Shown here: one piece after another, positions 17,168 through 26,123 of the stretch
Position numbering within the stretch: the stretch's first letter is position 1
Layout: each line of letters opens with the position of its first letter
Source of the DNA: Pseudobdellovibrionaceae bacterium
GTDB taxonomy: Bacteria > Bdellovibrionota > Bdellovibrionia > Bdellovibrionales > Bdellovibrionaceae
Reading direction: 5' to 3'
Assembly (NCBI GenBank): GCA_019637955.1
Contig: JAHBUS010000004.1
Location: forward strand, 1-64,000
Length of the DNA: 64,000 nt
The notes under the pieces: generated by a model
The model's database searches: none
Told to the model about the DNA's origin: nothing
The model's input: the letters and a program-made list of their open reading frames with translations, nothing else
Made by a program: the position numbers and the translations under genes

Positions 17168-17812
17168 TTAGAGTTTGGGGTTGTAGAGGTCGTAGCGGAT
17201 CGTGGTGCCTTCGAAGCGGTGTTGCAAGCCTTCGAGGAGCGGCGGTTCTTTGAGAGGACGCTTCACGACCACGCGGTCTTTCGCGACCCGCAACGCCTCA
17301 CGCAGCAAGTCGCTGGCGTCCGCATCGGCGCCCACCACCGAGCGGAAAATCTGCATCTCTTTGCGCGGAAGCGCGGTTTTTTTCTTCTCGAAGGAAAACA
17401 TCGGGTCCAGGTAGATCACCTCGGGGCCCGAACCCTTTTGCAGAGCGCGCAGAATTTCGATCGCATCCCCCGCCCGCAGCGAGAACCGCGCGGCGAGCTC
17501 GGCCGTTTCGGGAGCCCGGGCCGCGCGCTGGCGCGCGTCCTCCACGAGTTCGGCGATCAGCGGCTGGCGCTCGAAGGCGGTGACCTCGGCGCCCAAGCGC
17601 ACCAAAAACCACGCGTCTTCGGCGAGGCCCGCGGTCAAATCCCACACTTGATGAAAACCTTTTGAGAGACCGATGGCTTTGGCGATGAGTTCGCTTTTGC
17701 CGCGATGAGGGCGCTGGTACTTCAACCGGTCGTTCACGAAATCCAGATGCAAACGCAAACCGTCGTCGGTGACCAGTTCCGCGCCGCGCTCGGTGTGTTC
17801 GATTTTCGCCAT
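17168..17812 (-). CDS. rsmJ: 16S rRNA (guanine1516-N2)-methyltransferase
   Basis: Methylates the exocyclic amine of G1516 in 16S rRNA with SAM. Recognised by LHLDFVNDRLKYQRPHRGKSELIAKA-type opening, SAM region WDLTAGLAEDAWFL, the hallmark VIYLDPMFSFEKKKTAL followed by RKEMQIFRSVVG, and KDRVVVKRPLKEPPL. Length 214 is somewhat short for the family because the N-terminal extension is missing. Last gene of the prenyl operon, starting 1 nt after the prenyltransferase gene. Confidence 0.9.
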   Translation of the reverse strand: MAKIEHTERGAELVTDDGLRLHLDFVNDRLKYQRPHRGKSELIAKAIGLSKGFHQVWDLTAGLAEDAWFLVRLGAEVTAFERQPLIAELVEDARQRAARAPETAELAARFSLRAGDAIEILRALQKGSGPEVIYLDPMFSFEKKKTALPRKEMQIFRSVVGADADASDLLREALRVAKDRVVVKRPLKEPPLLEGLQHRFEGTTIRYDLYNPKL

Positions 17813-17813
17813 G

Positions 17814-18896
17814 TTAAGCCAAGGTCTCGATCACGAGCCAATAAAAGAGCGTCTGCAAGGTCCAAAGAATGAGCGTGAGCAAGGCGCCCACTCGGCCCAT
17901 GCGCATCACTTCACGGATGCGCGAACCAACGGGAGACTTGAGGCGCCTCAGGCTGATCAGGAACCCGAGCGAAAAGATCACCGGCAGAATCACGAAGCCC
18001 AAGAACCAGTCTTTCGAGTGGTACACCCATTGGTAACCCGCCATCAACGCGATGAAGGCGAACCAAATCACCTCCAGCGCGCGCCGGCCGCGCTCGAATC
18101 CCAGGTAGCTCATGGTGTTTTCGAACCCGGCCTGACTGTTCACCATCACCGACTCGAAATTTTTGAGCTGCACCAAAAAAACAAAATGCCATCCCGTCAA
18201 AATGCCGATCCAGAGGGCTTCGATGTCGAAGCCCGCGCCGATCGCGGTCTGATAACCCACGGTGAGCAGCGGACCAAAGAGCAAGAACACGACAATCTCG
18301 GCAAAGCGTTTGTACTTCAGCCCCAGACGCGGCGAGATCCAAGCCAAGAACGCGACGAAGGCGGGCACGGACACCATCGGCAAGAGCTCCGGAAACACCC
18401 AAATCGACGGCAATCCGAGCAGGAGGCCAAATCCCAGGTACACGACCGCCCACGACTTGGTGGCGCCCGCGGTGACCCAGCCTTTTTGAATTGCTTGGCT
18501 GCCGCTTTCGGGGTGAATGCGGTCCACGCCCTTCATGTGATCGTAGTAGTCATTGAGCAAGAACGCCCCGAGAGTGACAAACAGGGCGCCGAATCCCGAA
18601 AGGATCGCAAGAATGGGATCGAACTCAACCTCGTCGAAGATGTTCTTGGTCAAAATCAAGTAGAGCGGAAAGAGAACGTAGATAAAATTGCGAAGACGAA
18701 ACACTTGCGCCCAAAGTTTGAGCGCGCCGGGCCTTTGGATGTCTTTGACCGGCACGATTTCGAACGTCACGGTTTCGCCGGGCGTGCTCACGTTGAGCGA
18801 TTTCACCGGCAGCGCGCGCAAACTCGACGAGAACGTTCCGCGCAAGTAGGCGAGAAACTCGGGGTCGGTCTTAGACAGCGTCTTGAACTCGCGCAC
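17814..18896 (-). CDS. UbiA-family membrane prenyltransferase
   Basis: Integral membrane enzyme, 360 residues, with about eight hydrophobic segments after a soluble N-terminal stretch of about 65 residues. The first Asp-rich motif is clear (LLNDYYDHMKGVDRIHP). The second one, normally NDxxD/DxxxD-like, is replaced by KNFESVMVNSQAG. The family moves polyprenyl groups onto aromatic rings, haem or sugar phosphates; the HP after the first motif also recalls phosphoribosyl-transferring members. It starts next to the polyprenyl synthase stop, so that enzyme likely supplies its donor. The true MenA is elsewhere in the window. Confidence 0.75.
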   Translation of the reverse strand: MREFKTLSKTDPEFLAYLRGTFSSSLRALPVKSLNVSTPGETVTFEIVPVKDIQRPGALKLWAQVFRLRNFIYVLFPLYLILTKNIFDEVEFDPILAILSGFGALFVTLGAFLLNDYYDHMKGVDRIHPESGSQAIQKGWVTAGATKSWAVVYLGFGLLLGLPSIWVFPELLPMVSVPAFVAFLAWISPRLGLKYKRFAEIVVFLLFGPLLTVGYQTAIGAGFDIEALWIGILTGWHFVFLVQLKNFESVMVNSQAGFENTMSYLGFERGRRALEVIWFAFIALMAGYQWVYHSKDWFLGFVILPVIFSLGFLISLRRLKSPVGSRIREVMRMGRVGALLTLILWTLQTLFYWLVIETLA

Positions 18897-19832
18897 TTAA
18901 ACCCGTCTCCAGTACAGCAGCTCCGTGAGCGGGAGCAGCTTATCGATGAGCTTCATCTCTTCCGGTTTGAGGTACGACTTCAAGTTCTTGAGATGGTGCT
19001 GGTAAAGCTGAATGAGAAACTCGTTCTTTTGATCGAACTCGGCAAGCTTCGCGGCGAACTTGTCGGGGCCGCCGATGGCGAGGGCGAAGTCCGCCACGGT
19101 CTTGCATTCTTTTAAGACCGCGCGCTTTTCGGCCGGCATCTCGCTCGTCGCGAAAGCGGCGAACGAATTCATGTAGCCCGATTTCAAATCACCGAGAACG
19201 GCCTTGCCTTCGTTGTTACGGACATCGAAGTCCAAGAGGTCATCGCCGCGTTGAAAAAGCTGGCCGAGCAACGTGCCCGCCTCTTCGAGACCGGTGTGCA
19301 GCCCGGGTTCGTAGCGTTCCTGCGCGATGAACGGGGCGCGCAGGCACCATTTGAAGAGCGAGGCGGTCTTCAAGTTGTGGACGCGGTCGAGCTGACTGAG
19401 ATCCAGGCCGAAATCGCCCACCAGCGAATCTTGCAACCACTCCCCTTCGAGCAAATCCGAGATGATCTCGGCGGTGTACTGAACGAGGCGGATATTGCCG
19501 TGTCCCGAAAGGTTCACCATCACGCGCGCCAGCAGGTAGTCGCCCGCGAGCACGGCGTACTCGGGCGTGAAGCGCAGCCACGCGGCGGTTTTTCCCCGGC
19601 GCAAATTCGAGCGGTCGACGAGATCGTCATGCAAAAGCGAAGCATTGTGGATGAACTCGATGGTCTGCGCGAGCAAGTGCTCGGACTTGGGATCGAGCGC
19701 GATTTGATCGCCCACCATTTTGATCAATTTGGCGCGAAAACCCTTTCCGCCCGAGAAAAGATCGTCGTAGAGCGTGTTGAGTTTCGGCAGGTAGGCCGGA
19801 AAGTCTTTGGGATCGTAAATCTTCAAGTTCAT
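18897..19832 (-). CDS. polyprenyl (octaprenyl-type) diphosphate synthase
   Basis: Trans-prenyl chain synthase that elongates farnesyl diphosphate with IPP, supplying quinone tails. Both Asp-rich motifs are intact: HDDLVD inside FIHNASLLHDDLVDRSNLRR and GDDLLDFD; the upstream GGKGFRAKLIK also fits. Chain length cannot be read reliably. The ATG at 19832 was chosen over one at 19853 because a strong promoter lies so close that transcription should begin only a few nt before 19832; the message would be nearly leaderless. Confidence 0.88.
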   Translation of the reverse strand: MNLKIYDPKDFPAYLPKLNTLYDDLFSGGKGFRAKLIKMVGDQIALDPKSEHLLAQTIEFIHNASLLHDDLVDRSNLRRGKTAAWLRFTPEYAVLAGDYLLARVMVNLSGHGNIRLVQYTAEIISDLLEGEWLQDSLVGDFGLDLSQLDRVHNLKTASLFKWCLRAPFIAQERYEPGLHTGLEEAGTLLGQLFQRGDDLLDFDVRNNEGKAVLGDLKSGYMNSFAAFATSEMPAEKRAVLKECKTVADFALAIGGPDKFAAKLAEFDQKNEFLIQLYQHHLKNLKSYLKPEEMKLIDKLLPLTELLYWRRV

Positions 19833-19842
19833 GACTGAGGGT

Positions 19843-19872
19843 GTTATACCCATCTCATTCTGAGACTGTCAA
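19843..19872 (-). promoter_or_regulatory. strong sigma-70-type promoter of the prenyl operon
   Basis: Minus strand: perfect TTGACA (19872-19867), 18-nt spacer, TATAAC (19848-19843). The expected transcription start is about 2-5 nt before the ATG at 19832. The spacer contains the TCTCA-N3-TGAGA palindrome, so a bound protein could block it. Confidence 0.8.
19853..19865. promoter_or_regulatory. palindrome TCTCA-N3-TGAGA (copy 1)
   Basis: TCTCA TTC TGAGA, perfect inverted repeat in the gap between the divergent prenyl operon and the exported-protein operon starting at 20025. It lies inside the prenyl promoter spacer and 160 nt upstream of the 20025 start. Confidence 0.6.
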
Positions 19873-20024
19873 ACGACGCACAGGCTGTCGAACTTTTCGC
19901 GCCCCCGGTCGACAGAAGGGACGTCACCGAGCCGCCGCAACCCCCTTTATTCGAGCTGGCGCGGCCAGATCTTCGCATTTGCACCTCTCGTCACCAAATT
20001 GATCGCCTTTGTGCGGGAGGTTTC

Positions 20025-21674
20025 ATGAAACGTGTCGTTCTGTCTGGTCTGTCTCTTATTATGAGCGTGTCTGCGCTCAGCGCCTATGCCCAAGCCCCTT
20101 CGGCCACCGTCGGTGTGAGCCTAGTCGGCGTGAGCGGAAGCGGCGGCACCGGCTTTTTGTCGGCCGGTAACTATAATATCAACCAGGTCACCCAAGACAC
20201 GACCAAGTTGATGACCGATGCCATGGCTCACTTGGCAAATGTGCAGAAGATTGACCGCGACTATCTGCTTGAAATCAACACCCGCCTTTTGACGGCGACC
20301 AAAAACCTGATCCAGCTGGGCCAAAACTTCAAAGTTCTCGGTCAGCAGTCGGCTCTGAGCCTGGTCAAAATCGAAGACTATTTGAAAGTTCTCAATGACA
20401 TCCGTTTGGCCGAACAAAACTTCACCGCCGAACTTAACGCCCTCACCATCGTGACCCGCGAGACGCTGCCGTCGGTGACCGAAACGTCGGTTGGCGGCGT
20501 CACCGCCACGATGGCCGCCACTGGCAATCTGAATATGGAACCCTTGGTGAAGAAGTACAGCGACATGCGCGCGGCGCTCTTGACCGAGCTCAACCAAGTC
20601 AAATTCCAAAACCTGATCACCGCCCGCAATCAACAACGCTCGATCCTCGAGAACGCGTTGAGCCCCGACCTGTCGGGCTTCCAGATCTTGTCGCCCGAAG
20701 AAGTTCAGGCCAAAACCGAGCAAATGAACGACCTGCTCGCCCTCAATGGACAGACGTCGCGCCTGCAGCGTCAGTTCATCGAGCGTCTGCGCAATGACGT
20801 TCGCGGTTTCGTGCAAAACTACGGAACCGACGAGGCCTTCCGCTTCCGCGACGAAAACGATAAAGAAGCGAAGACCATCGCGTTTAGCGCCATCCAAGAC
20901 TCGTTCTTTCGCCGCTCTTACCTGCGCAAAAAATACGGCATCCCCATGGGCGCCCTGCGCACGGTCGAGTACAAGAAATCGATCGCCAATCTCGAGAAGT
21001 TCACCGAGTCGTTCCGCAGCCTCAATGAGTACCTGCTCATGATCGAGCCCCAAGCCGCCGTCGGCCGCGAAGAGGTTCTCAAAGCTTTTGAGAACGCGCG
21101 CAACTTCGTGCAAATGTACGACGAAAAAGTAACTCCCGTCTTTGCCCGCTCGACCGAAATCATGAGCCACGGCGACAAGAAACTGGAATTCTCCTCGAAA
21201 GACACCGGCTTCTTGGTTCGCGCCAACTCGGCGATCACGTTCATGACGGGCCGTCAGCCCACGGCTGAGGTTTTGCTCGCGGTGATGCGCATGGTTTTGG
21301 CCGACGCTCGCGAAGAGATGATGCTCTTGCAGAACGACCAAGCCGCGATGAACTCGTACCACAATCAACGTTTCAACTCGACCGCCGAGACGAAAGAGGC
21401 CGCTTTGGTTAAAATCTGCCAAATCGACTTCTCGCTCTCGAACGAAACGCACGCAAAAAATTGCGTTTCTCGCGGCGTGAAGAACAAACCCCAAGCTCCC
21501 CGCGGTCTGCCCGGCAACGACATCTCGGGTCTGTTCCAAGGCATCTTGAACCAACTCGAATTGGTCGAGAAGAAAAAAGCCCTCGACGCCGAGAACATCC
21601 GCCAGTTGTTGATCGCGGCGAACGCGGCCGGCAACACGCAAAGCCAGTCGCAAGAAGACGACTTGTTCCAGTAA
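20025..21674 (+). CDS. exported protein of unknown function (first of a three-gene set)
   Basis: 549 residues with a classic signal peptide (VVLSGLSLIMSVSALSAYAQA, cleavage near residue 23). The mature part is mostly helical, Leu/Gln/Asn/Arg-rich with long heptad-like stretches, and has a single Cys pair near the end (KICQIDF, KNCVSR). GGAGGT stands 7 nt before the ATG. No family recognised. It opens a probable operon with two further exported or membrane proteins. Confidence 0.8.
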   Translation: MKRVVLSGLSLIMSVSALSAYAQAPSATVGVSLVGVSGSGGTGFLSAGNYNINQVTQDTTKLMTDAMAHLANVQKIDRDYLLEINTRLLTATKNLIQLGQNFKVLGQQSALSLVKIEDYLKVLNDIRLAEQNFTAELNALTIVTRETLPSVTETSVGGVTATMAATGNLNMEPLVKKYSDMRAALLTELNQVKFQNLITARNQQRSILENALSPDLSGFQILSPEEVQAKTEQMNDLLALNGQTSRLQRQFIERLRNDVRGFVQNYGTDEAFRFRDENDKEAKTIAFSAIQDSFFRRSYLRKKYGIPMGALRTVEYKKSIANLEKFTESFRSLNEYLLMIEPQAAVGREEVLKAFENARNFVQMYDEKVTPVFARSTEIMSHGDKKLEFSSKDTGFLVRANSAITFMTGRQPTAEVLLAVMRMVLADAREEMMLLQNDQAAMNSYHNQRFNSTAETKEAALVKICQIDFSLSNETHAKNCVSRGVKNKPQAPRGLPGNDISGLFQGILNQLELVEKKKALDAENIRQLLIAANAAGNTQSQSQEDDLFQ

Positions 21675-21691
21675 TCTCGCCCCGTCCCAAA

Positions 21692-21720
21692 AGCCCCCGG
21701 AATTGGCCGGGGGCTCGTTT
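21692..21720 (+). terminator. stem-loop between operon genes, possible partial terminator
   Basis: A 9-bp GC-rich stem (21692-21700 with 21707-21715, loop AATTGG) followed by CGTTT. The short T run suggests attenuation or mRNA stabilisation rather than full termination. Confidence 0.5.
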
Positions 21721-21745
21721 CGAATGAAACCGCAGAGGTTGCTCG

Positions 21746-23611
21746 ATGAAAAACTTCGGATTCAGTTTCTTGCTCGTCTTCACGGCCTCTTGGGCTCAGG
21801 CCCAATCTTTTGTCGACACGGGGCTCGAGGCCCGTAGCTGTGGCGGACGCATCTCTTGCGGACCGATTCAAGTGACCGAACAGGACCGCCGCGTGCGGCC
21901 CGCGATCGAACAACCGCGCGCCAACGCGCCGACGATGGGTCTTTGCGGCTCGATGCTCCCCTCGGGTCTCGACTACCAAGCCCGCACCGGTGAAACCGTT
22001 TGTGGCGGCGCCCAAGTGAGCCGCACCCGACTTCCGATTCCTGTCGACCAAGACAAGAAAGACCGCGCCGATCAGATCTTGGCCAGTGCCAATGACGATC
22101 TCTCCAAGCGCACCCGCGCGCAGGAACTTCTGCGCACTCCCCTTGAATGGAAACAAAACTTCGACATCGCCATGAACGAGACCTGGTCCTACACGGCGAT
22201 CGAAGGTGATTTCGGCGGACCCGCCGAGACTTACGTGACGACGTGCGCCCGCTCGCGCACCGAAGAGTATTTTGTCACCGAAGACATCATGAAAGACGAG
22301 TGCGCAGAGTGGCGCACCGAAGAAGCGCCCGCGCCCCGCCCGACTTACAGCGCTCCCACCTCGGGCGGCACGTCGTCCGGCGGCTCTTCTTCGGGAGCTC
22401 CCCGCCGCGACGATTCGGACCGCATGCGAGGCACCTCGCGTCCCGAAATTCAGCAGCGTTCGCGCGACAACTACGACCGCATCAAACAACGCCGCAACTC
22501 GAGCTCGTACGTGCTCGTTCCCGAACGCACGATCGCCCAGTCGCGCACGTGCGTGCGTTACCGCCGAGTGAAAGTGGGCGAGCGCCAGGTTTCGCGCACC
22601 CGTTCACTCGCTCCGCTCGTGGGCGCCTGCACCGCCCTGCGCGGGACGTGGCGCACCTACCCCGTTGTCAAAACGGGATCGCGCGCCTGCGCCCCGCAAA
22701 AAGTGAGCGTCAACGTGAGCTTCGCGAAAGACCCGTCGTGGACGCCTTCGAATCCCCAATATCTCGACATCTTGCCGAACAAGTTCGACCTGCTTCCCGG
22801 CGAGAGCGAAACGATGAATCTTCGCGTGAACGACGGCCCGTCGCGCACCTTGACCGCCTCGCTGAATCTGCAAAATGCTTGGAACCGCTACGAGGTCCAA
22901 GTGAGTCCCCAGCACCAGGCTTGTTCGATGGAGCCCAAGCAGATCAACGTCAGCGTGCACACCCTCGAGCGCATCAAACGCCGCGCGCCGAATCCGTTCG
23001 CACTCCCTGAAGGCCGTGAGCCCCTCGTCGGTCTCGATGACAAAGGCCGCCCCCGCGCCTTGACCCTGATCGATCAGGCCCGCTCGCTGCGCCTGGACGC
23101 TTCACAGAACAGCCGACGCTTTTCGATCATCGAGTCTCTCGGCACGTCGGAAGCCGGCGGCAGCCAGGCGTACTGGGTCGGCACGCAATTCCGCATGACC
23201 CTTTACCGCGTCGACGACTGGGGCCGCAAATTCGCGGTGACCCTGCCGAACTCGTTCACCACCAACGCGACCGACGTGTTCGACAACGAAATGCAGATGT
23301 CGCTCGGTGGCCAGGGCGGCATGGACCGCTTGTACCGTCCCGCCGGTCCCTTGCAGTTCTTGTTCGGCAGCCTGTACTCGCACTTCGGGGTGGAGCTCTC
23401 GCCCAACACGAACTACGTGCTCGAAGTCAAAGCCGCCCAGCGCGAGTTCCCGTTCTACGAGTCGACTTGCCGGAGCGGTGACGTGACTTGCGGCAGTGAA
23501 GGCGCGCGCGATGAAATGTTCAGCGAGTCGATCGAGATTCCGTTCAAAACCAAAGAAACCAACCGCAGCTGGCTCAAATGGCTCAAAGACCTGCAGATTG
23601 TGATTTTCTGA
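21746..23611 (+). CDS. exported Cys-containing protein of unknown function
   Basis: 621 residues with signal peptide FGFSFLLVFTASWAQA and likely cleavage before QSF. The mature protein has about a dozen Cys (EARSCGGRISCG, TTCARSRTEE, CTALRG, STCRSGDVTCGS), consistent with disulfides in an oxidising compartment. Residues about 180-250 are Ser/Gly/Pro/Arg-rich and probably disordered; the region around 325-390 (VNVSFAKDP through YEVQVSP) has an alternating pattern like a beta-sandwich. Family unknown. It ends 11 nt before the next gene. Confidence 0.8.
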   Translation: MKNFGFSFLLVFTASWAQAQSFVDTGLEARSCGGRISCGPIQVTEQDRRVRPAIEQPRANAPTMGLCGSMLPSGLDYQARTGETVCGGAQVSRTRLPIPVDQDKKDRADQILASANDDLSKRTRAQELLRTPLEWKQNFDIAMNETWSYTAIEGDFGGPAETYVTTCARSRTEEYFVTEDIMKDECAEWRTEEAPAPRPTYSAPTSGGTSSGGSSSGAPRRDDSDRMRGTSRPEIQQRSRDNYDRIKQRRNSSSYVLVPERTIAQSRTCVRYRRVKVGERQVSRTRSLAPLVGACTALRGTWRTYPVVKTGSRACAPQKVSVNVSFAKDPSWTPSNPQYLDILPNKFDLLPGESETMNLRVNDGPSRTLTASLNLQNAWNRYEVQVSPQHQACSMEPKQINVSVHTLERIKRRAPNPFALPEGREPLVGLDDKGRPRALTLIDQARSLRLDASQNSRRFSIIESLGTSEAGGSQAYWVGTQFRMTLYRVDDWGRKFAVTLPNSFTTNATDVFDNEMQMSLGGQGGMDRLYRPAGPLQFLFGSLYSHFGVELSPNTNYVLEVKAAQREFPFYESTCRSGDVTCGSEGARDEMFSESIEIPFKTKETNRSWLKWLKDLQIVIF

Positions 23612-23622
23612 TGGAGACCCGT

Positions 23623-24774
23623 ATGAAAAACTGGATTCGAAATTTGATGGGCGCGGTTCTTCTGGCCACGTCGCTGCAGCCCCTGCAACTCAAGGCGCAA
23701 ACGGCGCCGGCGGCCAATCAAAGCGTGAACGCTTCGCTCGGCGAAGACAGTCAAAATTTTCGCCGCTCGTTCGCGGATCTGCAAGACGCCTCGAAGTCCG
23801 TCGAGTACTCCTTGCGCAATATGGACGGCATGATAGCGGACCTGGATCACATGGACCGCCTCGCCCGTGCCAGCATCAGTGAGCGCGCCGCGATCGAGCT
23901 CGTGAACCGTCTCGGCACCGCGATCGACCTGTACGTTTTGGTTCTTCAAGATCAGCGCATTCCGGGCGAACGCAAAATCGACCTGACGTCGTCACTCGAA
24001 GGCGGCATGTACCAAGCGTTCGTTTCGCTCCTTCGCCAGCTCGGTGCCGATCCGTTGGACCCCAAGACCCGCACGATTCCGAACCGTTCGCTTCTGCGCA
24101 AGCTTCTGCACGAAATCGGCGTGGACATGCGCGCGTTCGTGAGCGCGCCGCGCGACGCGTTTGGAAAATCGGTCTACAGCCCCTTCGAAAAGCTCTACCG
24201 TGACCAGGCCACCCAGCAGGTCCTCGTCAAGTTGCAAGATCTCGCCAAACAGACGCACACGATCCAAGATGGCGACCGCGGCGCGATCACCGAAAACTCG
24301 CGCGACATGCTCCAGGAGATCGTTGTGGACAACTCGGTGAAAACCGTGAATGACCGCCGCGTGGCTCAATGGGCCGCGGCGGGCGCCTACGGCTTCTTGG
24401 CCGTGGCCTCGTTCTTCGTGATCGTGGACTACGTCGGCATCGTCGACGGCATGCTCGGCGGCGTCGGCCGCACCGAGATGTCGCAACTCATCACCGGCGT
24501 GATCAATTTCTCGGTGATGTTTTCGGTGGCGACGCTCAAAGCCGCCTCGATCCGTGGCCACGTTCGCCAGATGGTTTTGGATCTGCAGACGTCCTTAAAA
24601 AATCCCGCCGACGGCAAAATCTCGCCCCTGCGCCGTTCGCTGGCGACGTTCTTGTTCCGCAAACAGATCGATTTCGACGCCCAACTCGCGAGACAAGGCT
24701 CCCAAAGTCTGTTTAACGCTGGAGGCGGCGCCCGCTTGCGCTGTTCGCAGCTGCATTTATCCGCTTCCCATTGA
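23623..24774 (+). CDS. exported protein with C-terminal membrane segments, unknown function
   Basis: The ATG at 23623 follows TGGAGAC and gives 383 residues. The signal peptide is MGAVLLATSLQPLQLKA. A long helical stretch (residues 35-235) precedes two hydrophobic segments near 255 (GFLAVASFFVIVDYVGIV) and 285 (ITGVINFSVMFSVATL). The tail is charged and the last residues hold a lone Cys (RLRCSQ). Third gene of the exported set; a membrane anchor for the two proteins upstream is a reasonable guess, not shown. Confidence 0.78.
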   Translation: MKNWIRNLMGAVLLATSLQPLQLKAQTAPAANQSVNASLGEDSQNFRRSFADLQDASKSVEYSLRNMDGMIADLDHMDRLARASISERAAIELVNRLGTAIDLYVLVLQDQRIPGERKIDLTSSLEGGMYQAFVSLLRQLGADPLDPKTRTIPNRSLLRKLLHEIGVDMRAFVSAPRDAFGKSVYSPFEKLYRDQATQQVLVKLQDLAKQTHTIQDGDRGAITENSRDMLQEIVVDNSVKTVNDRRVAQWAAAGAYGFLAVASFFVIVDYVGIVDGMLGGVGRTEMSQLITGVINFSVMFSVATLKAASIRGHVRQMVLDLQTSLKNPADGKISPLRRSLATFLFRKQIDFDAQLARQGSQSLFNAGGGARLRCSQLHLSASH

Positions 24775-24802
24775 GCCAGGGGCCGATTAAACTTCGGCCT
24801 GC

Positions 24803-25219
24803 ATGGCAAAAACCTATCAAAAGCAAATCCAGATCCGATTCCGCGAGGGCGACCCCGCGCGGATCCTGTATTTCGGCAACGTGCTGAACCTTGCCCATGA
24901 CTGCTTCGAGGACTTTATCCAGTCCGCGGGTTTAAGCTGGAACGATTGGTTCACGAAAAATCCGTTCTTGGTTCCCATCCGCCATGTCGAATCGGACTAC
25001 CGCGCGCCCTTTATGCCCGGTGAGACTTACACCATCACCGCGAGCGTCGCGCAGATCCGCGACACCAGCTTTCAGATGAAGTACGTCTTCAGCAAGGGCC
25101 CGCAAGAGCACGCCACCGTCAAAATGGTCCACGCGTATCTCGATCCCAAGACCAAACAGAAGACCGGCGTTCCCGAGAACATCCGCGCGCTTCTCACTCC
25201 TTATCTGGAGACCCCATGA
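24803..25219 (+). CDS. hotdog-fold acyl-CoA thioesterase (4HBT type)
   Basis: 138 residues with the 4-hydroxybenzoyl-CoA thioesterase pattern: IRFREGDPARILYFGNVLNLAHDCFEDF-type N-terminal segment, where the conserved Asp sits in EGDPARI, followed by VPIRHVESDYRAPF and a beta-rich second half. The men genes start 1 kb away, and 1,4-dihydroxy-2-naphthoyl-CoA needs such a thioesterase; this gene is the best candidate here, but that is context only. It overlaps the YkgJ gene by ATGA. Confidence 0.78.
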   Translation: MAKTYQKQIQIRFREGDPARILYFGNVLNLAHDCFEDFIQSAGLSWNDWFTKNPFLVPIRHVESDYRAPFMPGETYTITASVAQIRDTSFQMKYVFSKGPQEHATVKMVHAYLDPKTKQKTGVPENIRALLTPYLETP

Positions 25220-25662
25220 GCACAAAACCCTGGTGGAACGACGGCATTCAATTTCAGTGTCAAGGCAGCGGCAAGTGCTGCACCTCGCACGGCGAGTTCG
25301 GCTTTGTCTTTTTGACTCGAGAAGACCGTCAGCGCATGGCTCAACATCTGGGGCTTTCGACCTCAGCGTTCACCAAAAAATACTGCGATAAAATGGGCCC
25401 GGCGTTTCACTTGAAAGAAGACCCGAAAAATCCCGACTGCATGTTCTTGAAGAACAAAGGCTGCTCGATTTACGAGGCCCGTCCCGTGCAGTGCCGCACC
25501 TGGCCCTTTTGGCCCGAGGTGATGAACGCCAAGGCGTGGAAAAAAGAAGTCGTCGATTTCTGTCCGGGCGTGAACAAGGGCAAAGTCTGGAGCCGCGACG
25601 AGATCGAGAAAAATCTGGCCGAGCAAACCCGCTCTGAAGACGCGATCCTCACCGGAAAGTAA
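25216..25662 (+). CDS. YkgJ-family Cys-cluster protein
   Basis: 148 residues with the family pattern of Cys: FQCQGSGKCCTSHGEFG near residue 20, KNPDCMFLKNKGCSIYEARPVQCRTWPFWPEV in the middle and VDFCPGV later. The Cys set probably binds zinc or an iron-sulfur cluster. Function in the family is unclear. Translation is coupled to the thioesterase gene. Confidence 0.85.
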   Translation: MSTKPWWNDGIQFQCQGSGKCCTSHGEFGFVFLTREDRQRMAQHLGLSTSAFTKKYCDKMGPAFHLKEDPKNPDCMFLKNKGCSIYEARPVQCRTWPFWPEVMNAKAWKKEVVDFCPGVNKGKVWSRDEIEKNLAEQTRSEDAILTGK

Positions 25663-25676
25663 TTTTCTTCGATCCT

Positions 25677-26123
25677 TTAGAACATGAAATTGTAAGTCAG
25701 GAATTTCTCGTCGCGCGTCCAGTTGCTGGCTTCGTAAAGCTTCTGAGCGTTGACGTTGTCAACGGCGGTTTTGAGCGAAACGCCGCGGGCGCCATCGGTA
25801 CGGGCGAAATCGACCGCCGCCTGCAAAAGCGCTTTGCCCGCCCCGAGCTGGCGCGCGTCCGGGGCGACAAAGAGATCGTTCAAGATCCAGAGGCGTTTCA
25901 TACCCACCGAAGAGAACGATGGAAACAGCTGCGTGAAACCCACGAGCTTCGGGCTGGCGTCCGGCTGCGCGACGAAGACCACCGACTCTTGATGGAGGAG
26001 ACGCTCTTTTAAAAACGCGCGGGCGCCCTCGAGATCCGAAGCCTGCTTGTAGAACTGACGGTATTGATCAAAAAGAGAGGCGAGCTGCGCAAGATCATTG
26101 AGGTCCGCTCGGCGAAGTCTCAC
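25677..26123 (-). CDS. GNAT-family N-acetyltransferase
   Basis: 148 residues, single GNAT domain: FVAQPDASPKLVGFTQLFP, LNDLFVAPDARQLGAGKALL as acetyl-CoA motif A, and SLKTAVDNVNAQKLYEASNW. The GTG at 26123 overlaps the menE stop (GTGA) and is preceded by AAGGA at good spacing. It is the last gene of the men operon; a role in quinone synthesis is unlikely on family grounds. Confidence 0.82.
   Translation of the reverse strand: MRLRRADLNDLAQLASLFDQYRQFYKQASDLEGARAFLKERLLHQESVVFVAQPDASPKLVGFTQLFPSFSSVGMKRLWILNDLFVAPDARQLGAGKALLQAAVDFARTDGARGVSLKTAVDNVNAQKLYEASNWTRDEKFLTYNFMF

Noticed and set aside
17769-19115. 448-codon plus-strand frame across rsmJ, UbiA and the prenyl synthase
   Set aside because: Low-complexity His/Gln/Glu/Arg-rich translation typical of antisense frames; three real genes lie opposite.
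20121-21653. 510-codon frame opposite the exported-protein gene
   Set aside because: Mirror frame caused by GC-rich codon use; the plus-strand gene has a signal peptide and ribosome site.
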